From an uncultured Isoptericola sp. (GTDB lineage: Bacteria > Actinomycetota > Actinomycetes > Actinomycetales > Cellulomonadaceae): a stretch of DNA of 64,000 nucleotides. The position numbers were made by a program, and so were the translations under genes. The stretch lies in the NCBI GenBank assembly GCA_947497265.1, contig CANMFP010000010.1, forward strand, positions 1 through 64,000, given 5' to 3'. Of the stretch, positions 36,918-45,921 are shown in pieces; the stretch's first letter is position 1; every line of letters begins with the position of its first letter. Under the pieces are notes generated by a model. It had not been told where the DNA came from. It searched no databases and saw only the letters and a list, made by a program, of their open reading frames with translations.

Positions 36918-37640
36918 GTGGCAGAGCAGGCAGCATCCGGCCGTGTGGTCGTCGTGACCGGGGCCGCACGCGGCATCGGCCGTTCGATCGCCGAGCGATT
37001 CGTCGCCGCAGGGGACGTCGTCGCGACGATCTACCGGGGCGGCGACCTGCCTGAGGGCGTCCACGGCTTCGTGGCGGACGTCACGGACAGTGCGGCGGTC
37101 GACGCCGCCTTCGGCGAGATCGAGGCGCAGCTCGGCGCTCCCACGGTGCTGGTCGCCAACGCGGGCGTGACCCGCGACCAGCTCCTGATGCGGATGAGCG
37201 ACGAGGAGTTCGAGCAGGTCGTCGACGTGAACCTCACCGGGACGTTCCGGTGCGTGCGCCGCGCCTCCAAGCCCATGATCCGCGCCCGGTCGGGGCGCAT
37301 CGTGCTGATCGGGTCGGTCGTCGGGCTGTACGGCGGTCCGGGCCAGGTCAACTACTCCGCCACGAAGGCCGCCCTGGTGGGTATGGCCCGGTCGATCACC
37401 CGTGAGCTCGGGGGGCGGGGGATCACGGCCAACGTGGTCGCCCCCGGTTTCGTGGAGACCGACATGACGGCCGCGCTGCCCGAGGGCACCCAGAAGAAGT
37501 ACCGGGAGTCGATCCCCGCGGGCCGGTTCGCGACCCCCGACGAGGTCGCCGGCGTCGTGGAGTTCCTCGCTTCGGACGCCGCGGCCTACGTCTCCGGCGC
37601 GGTCGTGCCGGTCGACGGCGGCCTGGGCATGGGCCACTGA
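36918..37640 (+). CDS. fabG: 3-oxoacyl-ACP reductase FabG (MabA-like)
   Basis: 240 aa SDR. NADP-binding TGAARGIG near residue 15, NAG near 83, catalytic Ser in LIGSVVG near 134 and YSATK (Tyr/Lys) near 148-152. Reduces 3-ketoacyl-ACP in fatty acid elongation. It directly precedes fabI, the same pair as fabG1-inhA of mycobacteria. GTG 36918 follows AGAGGAG. Confidence 0.92.
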   Translation: MAEQAASGRVVVVTGAARGIGRSIAERFVAAGDVVATIYRGGDLPEGVHGFVADVTDSAAVDAAFGEIEAQLGAPTVLVANAGVTRDQLLMRMSDEEFEQVVDVNLTGTFRCVRRASKPMIRARSGRIVLIGSVVGLYGGPGQVNYSATKAALVGMARSITRELGGRGITANVVAPGFVETDMTAALPEGTQKKYRESIPAGRFATPDEVAGVVEFLASDAAAYVSGAVVPVDGGLGMGH

Positions 37641-37699
37641 ACTGTCCCTCGGGCGCACGGCCCGATACGCTCCCACCAGAACTTCACTGAAAGGTCACC

Positions 37700-38467
37700 A
37701 TGGCTCTGCTCGACGGCAAGAAGCTGCTCATCACGGGCGTCCTGACGGACAGCTCGATCGCCTTCCACGCCGCGCGGCTCGCGCAGGAGGAGGGTGCCGA
37801 GGTCGTCCTGACGTCCTTCGGGCGGCAGATGAAGCTGACCCAGGCGTTCGCGAAGCGGCTGCCCGTCACCGCGCCCGTCGTCCAGCTCGACGTGACGAGC
37901 TCCGAGGACCTCGCCTCGCTCGCCGACCAGGTGCGCGAGTACACCGACCGGCTCGACGGCGTCGTGCACTCGATCGGGTTCGCGCCGCAGAGCGTGATGG
38001 GCGGCAACTTCCTGTCCGCCGAGTGGGACGACGTCGCCACCGCGGTGCAGGTCTCGACGTTCTCGTACAAGTCGCTCGTCACGGCGGCCCAGCCGCTGAT
38101 GGCGGACGGCGGGGCGTACGTCGGCCTGACGTTCGACGCCGGCTTCGCGTGGCCCGTCTACGACTGGATGGGTGTGGCGAAGGCCGGACTCGAGTCCGCC
38201 AACCGGTACCTCGCGCGGGACCTGGGGCCGTCCGGCATCCGGGCCAACCTGGTCTCGGCGGGCCCGATCCGCACGACCGCCGCCAAGTCCATCCCCGGCT
38301 TCGAGGCCATGGAGGACGCCTGGCCGCGCCGTGCGCCACTCGGTTGGGACCAGACGACGGCAGAGCCGGCGGCCCGCGCGGTCGTGGCGCTGCTGTCCGA
38401 CTGGTTCCCGGCGACGACGGGCGAGATCGTGCACGTCGACGGCGGCGTCCACGCGATGGGTCAGTGA
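37700..38467 (+). CDS. fabI: enoyl-ACP reductase, NADH-dependent (InhA type)
   Basis: 255 aa. It shows the FabI/InhA nucleotide-binding variant ITGVLTDSSIAFHAARLAQ near residue 13 and the YDWMGVAK catalytic Tyr-x6-Lys near residues 155-162. It catalyses the last step of each FAS II cycle and is the class of enzyme inhibited by isoniazid-NAD and triclosan. GAAAGG precedes the ATG; TACGCT at 37665-37670 could be a separate -10 box. Confidence 0.95.
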   Translation: MALLDGKKLLITGVLTDSSIAFHAARLAQEEGAEVVLTSFGRQMKLTQAFAKRLPVTAPVVQLDVTSSEDLASLADQVREYTDRLDGVVHSIGFAPQSVMGGNFLSAEWDDVATAVQVSTFSYKSLVTAAQPLMADGGAYVGLTFDAGFAWPVYDWMGVAKAGLESANRYLARDLGPSGIRANLVSAGPIRTTAAKSIPGFEAMEDAWPRRAPLGWDQTTAEPAARAVVALLSDWFPATTGEIVHVDGGVHAMGQ

Positions 38468-38477
38468 GCGAGGTCCC

Positions 38478-39041
38478 GTGAAGCAGCCGAAGTACGCCGT
38501 CGCCGTCCCGGACAAGGGACGTCGGCTCGTGCTGCTTCGGCACGCGAAGGCCGAGCCCGGCAAGGGCACCGTGCTCGACGCGGATCGCGCGCTCGCGTTG
38601 AACGGGCGCAAGCAGGCCGGTCGGGTCGGGATGGCGCTGACGGCGGCGGGGCTCGTCCCGGACCTCACCCTCGTCTCGTCCGCGCTGCGCACCCGCCAGA
38701 CCTGGGAGCTCGCCCGAGCCCACCTGGGCAACCACGGAGAGCGCAACCATCTGGCGGCCGAGGTACGCGACGAGCTCTACGCGGCGAGCATCGGTGACGT
38801 CCTGGAGCTCGTCCGGGGCGTCGACCCGCGGGTCAAGACGCTGCTGGTCATCGGGCACGAGCCCACGATGGCGGCCGCCGCCGCCTATCTCGCCGACACG
38901 TCGTCGGACGACGCCGCTCTCGCGCAGGTCCGTGTCGGGGTGCCGACCGCGACCTACTCGGTGCTGCACGCCCTCAAGCAGCCGTGGGCTGAGTGGGGCA
39001 AGCGGTCCGCCACGCTGCTGCGGGTCGGCCGCCCGAGCTAG
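38478..39041 (+). CDS. SixA-like phosphohistidine phosphatase
   Basis: 187 aa histidine-phosphatase fold. The catalytic RHAKAEPG is near residue 22 and the second His is in IGHEPTM near residue 121. Short members with RHxKxE are SixA-type phosphoprotein phosphatases. GTG 38478 is preceded by GCGAGG and lies 10 bases after fabI, so it is in the same operon. The actual phosphoprotein target is unknown. Confidence 0.88.
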   Translation: MKQPKYAVAVPDKGRRLVLLRHAKAEPGKGTVLDADRALALNGRKQAGRVGMALTAAGLVPDLTLVSSALRTRQTWELARAHLGNHGERNHLAAEVRDELYAASIGDVLELVRGVDPRVKTLLVIGHEPTMAAAAAYLADTSSDDAALAQVRVGVPTATYSVLHALKQPWAEWGKRSATLLRVGRPS

Positions 39042-39051
39042 GCGCTCGGGC
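39031..39051. terminator. bidirectional terminator between sixA-like gene and serB
   Basis: A perfect 8-bp stem GCCCGAGC/GCTCGGGC has a 5-nt loop that contains the TAG stop of the sixA-like gene. It sits in the 12-bp convergent gap and can serve both strands. Confidence 0.7.
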
Positions 39052-39053
39052 AG

Positions 39054-39773
39054 CTAGTCCTGCGGGGAGGCGACCGGAGCGGCGGCGTCGACCTCGTCGA
39101 CGATGCGCAGCACCTCGTCGAGCCGCGGCCCGTCGATGCTGTACGGCGCCTGCTCGCGCACCAGCGGCTTCGCGGCGAACGCGATACCGATCCCGGCGGC
39201 CCCGATCATGTCGAGGTCGTTGGCGCCGTCGCCCACCGCGACGGTGTCCGCCATGCCGAGCCCCAGCTCGGCCGCCCACTCGCGGAGCGTGCTTTCTTTG
39301 TGGGCCCGGTCGACGACGGGGCCGACGGTCCGGCCGGTGAGCACGCCGTCGGCCACCTCGAGCCGGTTCGCGCGCCAGCGGGTGATGCCGAGCGGCGCGG
39401 CGAGCGGAGCCAGGATCTCGGCGAACCCGCCGGAGACGAGAGCGAGCTCCCACCCGCGGCGCTGCACCTCGGCGGTGAGCTCGGCCGCACCCGGCGTCAG
39501 GATGAGCGCCTCGCGCACCGCGTCGAGCGCGGACACCGGCACGCCGGCGAGCGTGGCGACGCGTTCACGCAGCGAGGCGGCGAAGTCGAGCTCGCCCCGC
39601 ATCGCGCGCTCGGTCACGGCGGCGACCTCGTCGCGGGTGCCGGCGTGCTCGGCGATGAGCTCGATGACCTCCTGGGTGACGAACGTGGAGTCGACGTCGG
39701 TCACGACGAGTCGTCGACGACGCGGTCGGCCGGACAGTTCTGGTCGGGGCGCGGCGGTGGCGCTGTCAGGCAA
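39054..39773 (-). CDS. serB: phosphoserine phosphatase SerB
   Basis: 239 aa from TTG 39773. HAD motifs are VVTDVDSTF near residue 23 (catalytic Asp pair), LVSGGF near residue 113 and [10 protein letters not shown] near residue 187; this order is SerB-specific. It has no ACT domain, unlike mycobacterial SerB2. The last step of serine synthesis. The TTG start overlaps the glgC stop region and has AAGGG upstream; an ATG at 39854 inside glgC is less likely. Confidence 0.88.
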   Translation of the reverse strand: MPDSATAAPRPELSGRPRRRRLVVTDVDSTFVTQEVIELIAEHAGTRDEVAAVTERAMRGELDFAASLRERVATLAGVPVSALDAVREALILTPGAAELTAEVQRRGWELALVSGGFAEILAPLAAPLGITRWRANRLEVADGVLTGRTVGPVVDRAHKESTLREWAAELGLGMADTVAVGDGANDLDMIGAAGIGIAFAAKPLVREQAPYSIDGPRLDEVLRIVDEVDAAAPVASPQD

Positions 39774-41010
39774 CGTGGGAACCCTTCGGGACGACGGTGA
39801 TCCCCGAGTCGGTGACGGTGAAGCCCCGGGCCCGGTCCTCCTCGTGGTCGACACCGATCCGGGCGCGCTCGTCCACCACCACGAACTTGTCGAGGATGGC
39901 GCGGTGCACCTGGGCGTGCCGGTGCACCTGGACGCCGTCCATCACCACGGAGTCGGTGACCGTCGCCCAGGAGTGCAGGTGCACGCCCGGGGACAGGATG
40001 GACCCTGCGACCGTCGCGCCGGAGACGAGGACACCAGGTGAGACGATCGAGTCTGCGGCGTGCCCGAGGCGGCCCGGGCCCGCGTGGACGAACTTCGCCG
40101 GCGGGAGACCGGTGTAGCCGGTGTACAAGGGCCAGTCCTCGTTGTACAGGTTGAAGACCGGCTGGACGGCGATGAGATCCTTGTTCGCGTCGAAGTACGC
40201 GTCGATCGTCCCGACGTCACGCCAGTACGCCTGGTCCCGGTCGGTGGAACCGGGGACGTCGTTGCGGATGAAGTCGTAGACGCCGGCCGTGCCCTCCCGC
40301 ACGAAGGCCGGGACGATGTCGCCGCCCATGTCGTGCCGGGAGTCGGGGTCCGCCGCGTCCTTCGTGACCGCCTCGACGAGGGCGTCGGCGTCGAAGACGT
40401 AGTTGCCCATGGAGGCCAGCACCTCCTGCGGGGAGTCGGGCAGGCCGACGGGCGCCACCGGCTTCTCCAGGAAGTCGCGGATCCGCGTGGGGTCCTCGGG
40501 CTCGACGTCGATGACGCCGAACTGGTCTGCGAGCGCGATCGGCTGGCGGATCGCCGCGACCGTGGCGCGGGCACCCGACTCCACGTGCGCGTCGACCATT
40601 TGCGAGAAGTCCATGCGGTACACGTGGTCCGCGCCGACCACCACGACGATGTCGGGACGCTCGTCGTCGATGATGTTCAGGCATTGGTAGATGGCGTCCG
40701 CCGAGCCCAGGTACCAGTGCTTGCCGACACGCTGCTGCGCCGGGACCGAGGACACGTAGTTGCCCAGCAGGGAGGACATGCGCCAGGTCTTGGAGATGTG
40801 CCGGTCCAGGGAGTGCGACTTGTACTGCGTCAGCACGATGACCTGCAGGTAGCGCGAGTTGATGATGTTCGACAAGGCGAAGTCGACGAGCCGGTAGATC
40901 CCGCCGAACGGGACCGCTGGTTTGGCGCGCTGGGAGGTCAGCGGCATGAGTCGCTTGCCCTCTCCGCCGGCGAGGACGATGGCCAGGACCCGCGGGTGTG
41001 ACGACGCCAT
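39766..41010 (-). CDS. glgC: glucose-1-phosphate adenylyltransferase (ADP-glucose pyrophosphorylase)
   Basis: 414 aa. Nucleotidyltransferase domain with [14 protein letters not shown] near residue 13 and KPAVPFGG near residue 30; C-terminal left-handed beta-helix from about residue 300. Makes ADP-glucose for glycogen and, in actinobacteria, for maltose-1-phosphate/alpha-glucan synthesis. ATG 41010 has TAGGGT exactly 6 bases upstream. Divergent from glgA with 68 bases between the starts. Confidence 0.95.
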   Translation of the reverse strand: MASSHPRVLAIVLAGGEGKRLMPLTSQRAKPAVPFGGIYRLVDFALSNIINSRYLQVIVLTQYKSHSLDRHISKTWRMSSLLGNYVSSVPAQQRVGKHWYLGSADAIYQCLNIIDDERPDIVVVVGADHVYRMDFSQMVDAHVESGARATVAAIRQPIALADQFGVIDVEPEDPTRIRDFLEKPVAPVGLPDSPQEVLASMGNYVFDADALVEAVTKDAADPDSRHDMGGDIVPAFVREGTAGVYDFIRNDVPGSTDRDQAYWRDVGTIDAYFDANKDLIAVQPVFNLYNEDWPLYTGYTGLPPAKFVHAGPGRLGHAADSIVSPGVLVSGATVAGSILSPGVHLHSWATVTDSVVMDGVQVHRHAQVHRAILDKFVVVDERARIGVDHEEDRARGFTVTDSGITVVPKGSHVA

Positions 41011-41016
41011 GCCCCG

Positions 41017-41022
41017 ACCCTA
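41017..41022 (-). promoter_or_regulatory. -10 box of glgC, leaderless arrangement
   Basis: TAGGGT on the minus strand, 6 bases before the ATG of glgC. Confidence 0.5.
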
Positions 41023-41065
41023 GGACCTCGCGGCGGCGGATGCCGCGCGACGCGGCCGGGAGCGC

Positions 41066-41071
41066 TACGTT
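41066..41071 (+). promoter_or_regulatory. -10 box of glgA, nearly leaderless
   Basis: TACGTT, 7 bases before the GTG of glgA. The glgC and glgA -10 boxes are only 43 bp apart, so one regulator could control both. Confidence 0.45.
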
Positions 41072-41078
41072 GAGGTGC

Positions 41079-42308
41079 GTGAGCCACCCGTTGAGGATCG
41101 ACCTGCTGACCCGCGAGTTCCCGCCCCACGTCTACGGTGGCGCCGGGGTGCACGTCGCGGAGCTGTCCGCCGTCCTGCGCAGGCATGCCGACGTCCGCGT
41201 GCGCTGCTTCGACGGGCCGCGGCCCGGCGTCGAGCAGGTCACCGGCTACGACGAGCCGGCCACCCTCTCCGGGGCGAACGCGACGCTGCGCACGCTGGGG
41301 GTGGACCTGGCGATCGCGGACGACGTCGCGGGCGCCGACGTGGTGCACTCGCACACCTGGTACGCGAACATGGCCGGCCATCTGGGCGGCATGCTGCACG
41401 GCGTCCCGCACGTGGTCACGGCGCACTCACTGGAGCCGCTGCGCCCCTGGAAGGCCGAGCAGCTCGGGGGCGGCTACACCGTCTCGAGCTGGGCCGAGCG
41501 CACCGCCTATCTCGGCGCGGCGGGGATCGTCGCGGTCTCCGCGGGCATGCGGGCCGACATCCTGCGCTGCTACCCCGAGCTGGACCCCGACCGGGTGCAC
41601 GTGGTCCACAACGGGATCGACCTGGACGGCTGGGTGCGTCCGCCGGACGACGTCGTGGCGCGGGTCGCGGGGAAGCACGGCATCGACCCGACCCGGCCCG
41701 CGGTGGTCTTCGTCGGGCGCATCACCCGGCAGAAGGGCCTGCCGGACTTCCTGCGGGCGGCCGCCCGGCTGCCGGACGAGGTGCAGGTCGTCCTCGGCGC
41801 CGGCGCCCCGGACACCCCGGAGATCATGGCGGAGGTCCGCGACCTCGTGGACGAGCTGCGTGCCGCGCGCGGCGGGGGATCGGCTGCCGGCGTGGTGTGG
41901 ATCGAGGAGATGCTGCCCCGGGAGGAGCTGTGCGCGGTCCTCGCCGCCTCGACCGTCTTCGCCTGCCCGTCGGTCTACGAGCCGCTCGGTATCGTCAACC
42001 TCGAGGCCATGGCGGTGGGCCTGCCCGTGGTCGCCACGGCCACCGGCGGCATCCCCGAGGTGGTCGACGACGGCGTCACCGGCGTCCTCGTGCCGATCGA
42101 GCAGGCGGACGACGGTACGGGGACACCGCTGGACCCCGCGCGGTTCGTGGACGACCTGGCCGCCGCCCTGACCGCGGTCGTCGGCGACCCGGCCCGTGCC
42201 GCCGCGATGGGTGCCGCGGGGCGCCGCCGGGCCGAGGAGCACTTCGCCTGGGCGTCGATCGCCGAGCGCACGATGGACGTCTACCGGACGGTGCTCGATG
42301 GGTCGTGA
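41079..42308 (+). CDS. glgA: GT4 glycogen/maltose-1-phosphate synthase GlgA (GlgM type)
   Basis: 409 aa glycosyltransferase family 4. It has an N-terminal GGAGVHVAEL loop near residue 22, FVGRITRQKGLPDFL near residue 215 and the retaining-GT motif CPSVYEPLGIVNLEAMAVG near residue 300. Family members use ADP-glucose; the mycobacterial orthologue (Rv1212c) makes maltose-1-phosphate. Divergent from glgC as in mycobacteria. Confidence 0.92.
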   Translation: MSHPLRIDLLTREFPPHVYGGAGVHVAELSAVLRRHADVRVRCFDGPRPGVEQVTGYDEPATLSGANATLRTLGVDLAIADDVAGADVVHSHTWYANMAGHLGGMLHGVPHVVTAHSLEPLRPWKAEQLGGGYTVSSWAERTAYLGAAGIVAVSAGMRADILRCYPELDPDRVHVVHNGIDLDGWVRPPDDVVARVAGKHGIDPTRPAVVFVGRITRQKGLPDFLRAAARLPDEVQVVLGAGAPDTPEIMAEVRDLVDELRAARGGGSAAGVVWIEEMLPREELCAVLAASTVFACPSVYEPLGIVNLEAMAVGLPVVATATGGIPEVVDDGVTGVLVPIEQADDGTGTPLDPARFVDDLAAALTAVVGDPARAAAMGAAGRRRAEEHFAWASIAERTMDVYRTVLDGS

Positions 42309-42327
42309 CGGTCCGGGGCGCCGCGCC

Positions 42328-43095
42328 TCAGGGCACGGACCCGTAGGTCGCGGCGCTCAGCGCGCGGCGGGCCGTGCGCTCGACCTCGCGCAGCGCCGTC
42401 GACCGCTGGTCCATCTGCCACAGGTTGACTGCCGCGCCGTCGTCGTCGGTCGCGAGGTCCACGATGGCCAGCAGGCGGGTCGCGAGCTGCATGACGCGGG
42501 CGCGGCGCCCGTCGAGGTCGGGGACGGGCCAGCCGGACGTGCTCGAGCTGCGGACCCGCTCGATCGCGTCGGCGGCGTCGTCGCGCCACCGGGCGACGTC
42601 GAGCGCGTCGAGGGCGTCGGTCGCGACGACGAGGCTGCCGCGCAGCTCGCGCTCGGCGTCCGCGAGCGAGCCGAGCGTTCCGGCCACGAGGGTCGACCAC
42701 GGGGGGACCTCAACGACCTGCCACGACACCAGGTGCCCCGGCTCGAGAGCGGTGCCGAACGCGGTGACGCGGGGCACGGCCGCCCAGGAACCGGCGGAGG
42801 TGGTCACGAGCAGGCACTCGCCGGACTCCGTGGCGGCGGCCGTGGCGGCCGCGGGCACGCCGGAGGGGTCGCCGGGTGCGGGCAGGACGGCGCAGACCTC
42901 CCGGGGCCCGTCGGAGAAGGTCGCGACGAGCTCTTTCAGCGTGACCTGCTCGGCCTCGGCGCCGGGCAGGCCGAGGACGGCGTGCGGCTCGTCGTCGTCG
43001 GTCACCGAACGCACCGCGAGGCCGTGCGACGCGCCGAGCGCCTGGAGCCACAGCGCCAGCACGACGCTGCGGGGCAGGGTGGTGGTCTCGCTCAC
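42328..43095 (-). CDS. uncharacterised actinobacterial protein
   Basis: 255 aa. I recognise no family. It starts with a hydrophobic helix-like stretch (SVVLALWLQALGA) that is not a signal peptide, has Ala-rich middle segments and a helical Arg-rich end. GTG 43095 is chosen because TATCGT lies 7 bases before it, the same box as in front of ctaA; GTG 43104 is the other option. Ends convergently 19 bases from glgA and is divergent from the next ABC ATPase. Confidence 0.7.
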   Translation of the reverse strand: MSETTTLPRSVVLALWLQALGASHGLAVRSVTDDDEPHAVLGLPGAEAEQVTLKELVATFSDGPREVCAVLPAPGDPSGVPAAATAAATESGECLLVTTSAGSWAAVPRVTAFGTALEPGHLVSWQVVEVPPWSTLVAGTLGSLADAERELRGSLVVATDALDALDVARWRDDAADAIERVRSSSTSGWPVPDLDGRRARVMQLATRLLAIVDLATDDDGAAVNLWQMDQRSTALREVERTARRALSAATYGSVP

Positions 43096-43102
43096 GCCTC
43101 GC

Positions 43103-43108
43103 ACGATA
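43103..43108 (-). promoter_or_regulatory. -10 box of the 255-aa protein gene
   Basis: TATCGT on the minus strand, 7 bases before GTG 43095. Confidence 0.4.
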
Positions 43109-43200
43109 GACGCCTGACGTGCTTCGGCGCCTGTCGCGACGCGTCGTGGACCGCTTCGGCGAGGTGGCCCACGGTGGGCCGGGTGGGCTCCCCGCTCCGG

Positions 43201-43206
43201 TAGGGT
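43201..43206 (+). promoter_or_regulatory. -10 box of the ModF-like ATPase gene
   Basis: TAGGGT, 8 bases before ATG 43215. No RBS is visible, in keeping with a short or absent leader. Confidence 0.4.
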
Positions 43207-43214
43207 CGGGCACC

Positions 43215-44012
43215 ATGAGCGCGGTACTCGACCTGCAGGGCGTCACCGTCCGACGCGGCACCTCCACGATCGTCGACTCCGTCGACTGGACCGTCTCCGA
43301 GGGGGAGCGCTGGATCGTCCTCGGTCCCAACGGGGCCGGCAAGACGACGCTGCTGCAGATCCTCGCGGCACGTTCGCACCCGACGTCCGGCACCGCGGAC
43401 CTGTTGGGTGAGCGCCTCGGGAAGGTCGACGTCTTCGAGCTGCGTCCCCGGATCGGCTTCTCGTCGTCGGCGCTCGCCGACAAGATCCCGCACCACGAGT
43501 CCGTGCGCGACGTCGTCGTGACCGCCGCGTACGGCGTCACGGGCCGCTGGCGCGAGGAGTACGAGGAGCTGGACACCGAGCAGGCGCTGGCGCTGCTCGG
43601 GGCGTTCGACGTCGCGGACCTCGCGGACCGCCGCTACGGCACGCTCAGCGAGGGCGAGCGCAAGCGCGTGCAGATCGCTCGGGCGCTCATGACGGACCCG
43701 GAGGTGCTGCTCCTCGACGAGCCGGCCGCCGGGCTGGACGTCGCCGGGCGCGAGGAGCTCGTCGGCGCGCTGGCCGAGCTCGCGGGGGACGAGTCCTCCC
43801 CGGTGCTGGTCGTGGTCACCCACCACGTGGAGGAGATCCCGCCGGGCTTCACGCACCTGCTGCTCCTCGGGGACGGCAAGGTCGAGGCGGCCGGCCCTCT
43901 CGAGGAGGTCCTCACGTCGGAGAACCTCTCGCGGGCCTTCGGCATGGACCTGCTCGTGGCGCACGGCGGCGGCCGCTGGCTCGCCCGGGCGGCACGACCT
44001 GCTCGACGCTGA
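43215..44012 (+). CDS. stand-alone ABC ATPase (ModF/COG1119-like)
   Basis: 265 aa. Walker A is GPNGAGKTTLLQ near residue 40, the signature is LSEGERKRVQIA (Glu replaces the first Gly) near residue 147 and Walker B LLLDEPAAGLDV near residue 170. No permease gene is adjacent. The LSEGE signature and ELRPRIGFSS segment fit the COG1119 group, annotated by analogy to molybdate ATPase ModF; the real substrate is unknown. ATG start. Confidence 0.85.
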   Translation: MSAVLDLQGVTVRRGTSTIVDSVDWTVSEGERWIVLGPNGAGKTTLLQILAARSHPTSGTADLLGERLGKVDVFELRPRIGFSSSALADKIPHHESVRDVVVTAAYGVTGRWREEYEELDTEQALALLGAFDVADLADRRYGTLSEGERKRVQIARALMTDPEVLLLDEPAAGLDVAGREELVGALAELAGDESSPVLVVVTHHVEEIPPGFTHLLLLGDGKVEAAGPLEEVLTSENLSRAFGMDLLVAHGGGRWLARAARPARR

Positions 44013-44033
44013 GCCGCTGCCCGATCCGGCGAA

Positions 44034-44046
44034 AATTTGGTAAATT
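44034..44046 (+). promoter_or_regulatory. AT-rich promoter/operator before nfeD
   Basis: AATTT-GGT-AAATT is a perfect 5-bp inverted repeat in an AT-rich patch, and TAAATT (44041-44046) fits a -10 box 36 bases before the nfeD ATG. In 72 % G+C DNA this patch stands out. Confidence 0.45.
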
Positions 44047-44082
44047 CAGAGCAAAGCAGACGGCGACCGCGGAGGTAGGGCC

Positions 44083-44562
44083 ATGGACGGCTGGTTGTGG
44101 TGGATCGGCGGGGCGCTCGTCCTCGCGGTCGTCGAGATGCTCTCGCTCGACCTCGTCTTCATCATGCTCGCGGGCGGCGCCGTCGCGGGCGGCGTCACGG
44201 CGGCCGCCGGTGGACCGTTCTGGCTGCAGATCGTCGTGGCGTGCGTCGTCGCGGTGCTGCTGATGATCACGCTGCGGCCGTGGCTGCTGCAGAACCTGCG
44301 ACGCCGGACCGACCTCGTCGAGACGAACGCTGCCGCACAGGTCGGCAGGATGGCCGTCGTCGTCTCCGACGTCACCGAGACCGGAGGGCGCGTGAAGCTC
44401 TCTGGCGAGGTCTGGTCCGCGCGGCTGGTCGACGACGGGCTGCCGAACAGCTCGGGTCTCGTGCCCGAGGGCGTCGAGGTCCGCGTCGTGAAGATCGACG
44501 GAGCCACGGCGGTCGTCGCGCCGGCCGGGGCGACGAGCCAGAACGTCGACGGATCCGTCTGA
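44083..44562 (+). CDS. nfeD: NfeD-like membrane protein
   Basis: 159 aa of the short NfeD1b type. Two to three membrane helices (about residues 5-25, 30-50, 55-75) precede a C-terminal OB-fold domain (VETNAAAQVGRMAVVVSD...). It pairs with the SPFH protein 30 bases downstream, the standard NfeD-SPFH/flotillin operon. GGAGGTAG lies upstream of the ATG. Confidence 0.9.
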   Translation: MDGWLWWIGGALVLAVVEMLSLDLVFIMLAGGAVAGGVTAAAGGPFWLQIVVACVVAVLLMITLRPWLLQNLRRRTDLVETNAAAQVGRMAVVVSDVTETGGRVKLSGEVWSARLVDDGLPNSSGLVPEGVEVRVVKIDGATAVVAPAGATSQNVDGSV

Positions 44563-44592
44563 CGACGGCGTCCTCCAACGGAAAGAGAACTC

Positions 44593-45789
44593 GTGGAAGA
44601 TCCAGGAACAATCATCGGCTACATCGTCCTGATCGCGCTCGTCATCTTCGTGGTGGTGACGCTGTTCAAGATGGTGCAGATCGTCCCGCAGGCGACGGCC
44701 TTGATCATCGAACGGCTCGGCCGGTACCAGAAGACCTTCGAGCCGGGTCTGCACTGGCTGATCCCCTTCATCGACAAGGTGCGCGCCGGCGTCGACCTGC
44801 GTGAGCAGGTCGTCTCGTTCCCGCCGCAGCCGGTGATCACCTCGGACAACCTCGTGGTGAGCATCGACACCGTCATCTACTTCCAGGTGACCGAGCCGAA
44901 GTCCGCGGTCTACGAGATCGCCAACTACATCAGCGGTATCGAGCAGCTGACGGTCACGACCCTGCGTAACGTCGTGGGTTCGATGGACCTCGAGCAGACG
45001 CTGACCAGCCGTGACCAGATCAACGGCCAGCTGCGCGGTGTGCTGGACGAGGCGACCGGCCGGTGGGGCGTGCGCGTCAACCGTGTGGAGCTGAAGTCCA
45101 TCGACCCGCCGGCCTCCGTGCAGGGCGCGATGGAGCAGCAGATGCGCGCCGAGCGTGACCGTCGTGCCACGATCCTCACGGCCGAGGGTGTCAAGCAGTC
45201 GGCGATCCTCACCGCCGAGGGTGAGAAGCAGTCGCAGATCCTCAAGGCCGAGGGTGACGCCCAGGCGGCGATCCTCACCGCCGAGGGTGAGGCGCGGGCC
45301 ATCCTGCAGGTGTTCGGGGCCATCCACGAGGGCAACCCCGACCCCAAGCTGCTCGCCTACCAGTACCTGCAGATGCTTCCGGAGATCGCGAACGGCTCGT
45401 CCTCCAAGCTGTGGGTCGTCCCGACGGAGTTCACCGCAGCTCTCGGCTCGATCGCCAAGGGCTTCGGCGGGACGCCCGGCACCCCCGGCATCCCCACCGA
45501 ACCGTCGGACGACGACAGCGGCAGCGGCGTGAGCGCCGCCGTACGGTCGGCGCTCGGCCAGTCGGGCCTGCAGGACCCGGGCGAGGCGCTCGCCGAGGCC
45601 CGCCGGCAGGCGCAGGCCGCGACGGCGGACGCCACGAGCTCCGGCACGCGGTCCGGTGCCCCGTTCGAGCCGGACGTCGAGCGCGGGCAGCGGCCGGTCG
45701 GCGAGCAGCCGCCGGCCCCGCCCGCCCCGCCGGCGCCGCGCACGCTCGGCGCCGAGGACGAGGGCACGCCGCCGGCACCGCAGCAGTGA
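44593..45789 (+). CDS. SPFH/band-7 (stomatin/paraslipin) family protein
   Basis: 398 aa. An N-terminal membrane helix (IIGYIVLIALVIFVVVTLF) is followed by the band-7 domain (residues 30-200), then near-repeated units TAEGVKQSAIL, TAEGEKQSQIL, KAEGDAQAAIL, TAEGEARAIL (about 195-240) forming the helical oligomerisation arm. The last 120 residues are Gly/Ser/Pro-rich and disordered. It makes membrane microdomain rings with NfeD. GTG start with GAAAGAG upstream. Confidence 0.9.
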   Translation: MEDPGTIIGYIVLIALVIFVVVTLFKMVQIVPQATALIIERLGRYQKTFEPGLHWLIPFIDKVRAGVDLREQVVSFPPQPVITSDNLVVSIDTVIYFQVTEPKSAVYEIANYISGIEQLTVTTLRNVVGSMDLEQTLTSRDQINGQLRGVLDEATGRWGVRVNRVELKSIDPPASVQGAMEQQMRAERDRRATILTAEGVKQSAILTAEGEKQSQILKAEGDAQAAILTAEGEARAILQVFGAIHEGNPDPKLLAYQYLQMLPEIANGSSSKLWVVPTEFTAALGSIAKGFGGTPGTPGIPTEPSDDDSGSGVSAAVRSALGQSGLQDPGEALAEARRQAQAATADATSSGTRSGAPFEPDVERGQRPVGEQPPAPPAPPAPRTLGAEDEGTPPAPQQ

Positions 45790-45812
45790 GCCGACGGCCG
45801 TCCAGCGGCCCG

Positions 45813-45849
45813 CGGAGCCCCGTCGTCCCTCGTGGGCGGCGGGGCTCCG
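45813..45849 (+). terminator. terminator after nfeD-SPFH operon
   Basis: A perfect 10-bp stem CGGAGCCCCG/CGGGGCTCCG encloses a 17-nt loop, 24 bases after the SPFH stop. Confidence 0.6.
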
Positions 45850-45885
45850 TCGTGCCCGGGCAAGGTCGCCCTGCGACGGCGTCGC

Positions 45886-45915
45886 TTGCGGAGTGAGGAC
45901 TCACTCACTTACGCT
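45886..45915 (+). promoter_or_regulatory. TetR-autoregulated promoter of the exporter operon
   Basis: TTGCGG (45886-45891) and TACGCT (45910-45915) are 18 bp apart. Between them lies the perfect palindrome GAGTGAG-GA-CTCACTC (45891-45906). The GTG start follows the -10 by 6 bases. Occupied, the palindrome would block polymerase. Confidence 0.7.
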
Positions 45916-45921
45916 GTCGCG

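Noticed and set aside
45172-45310. Tandem repeat of TAEGEKQ-like units in the SPFH gene
   Set aside because: It is the normal helical arm of stomatin/paraslipin proteins, not a DNA repeat array.
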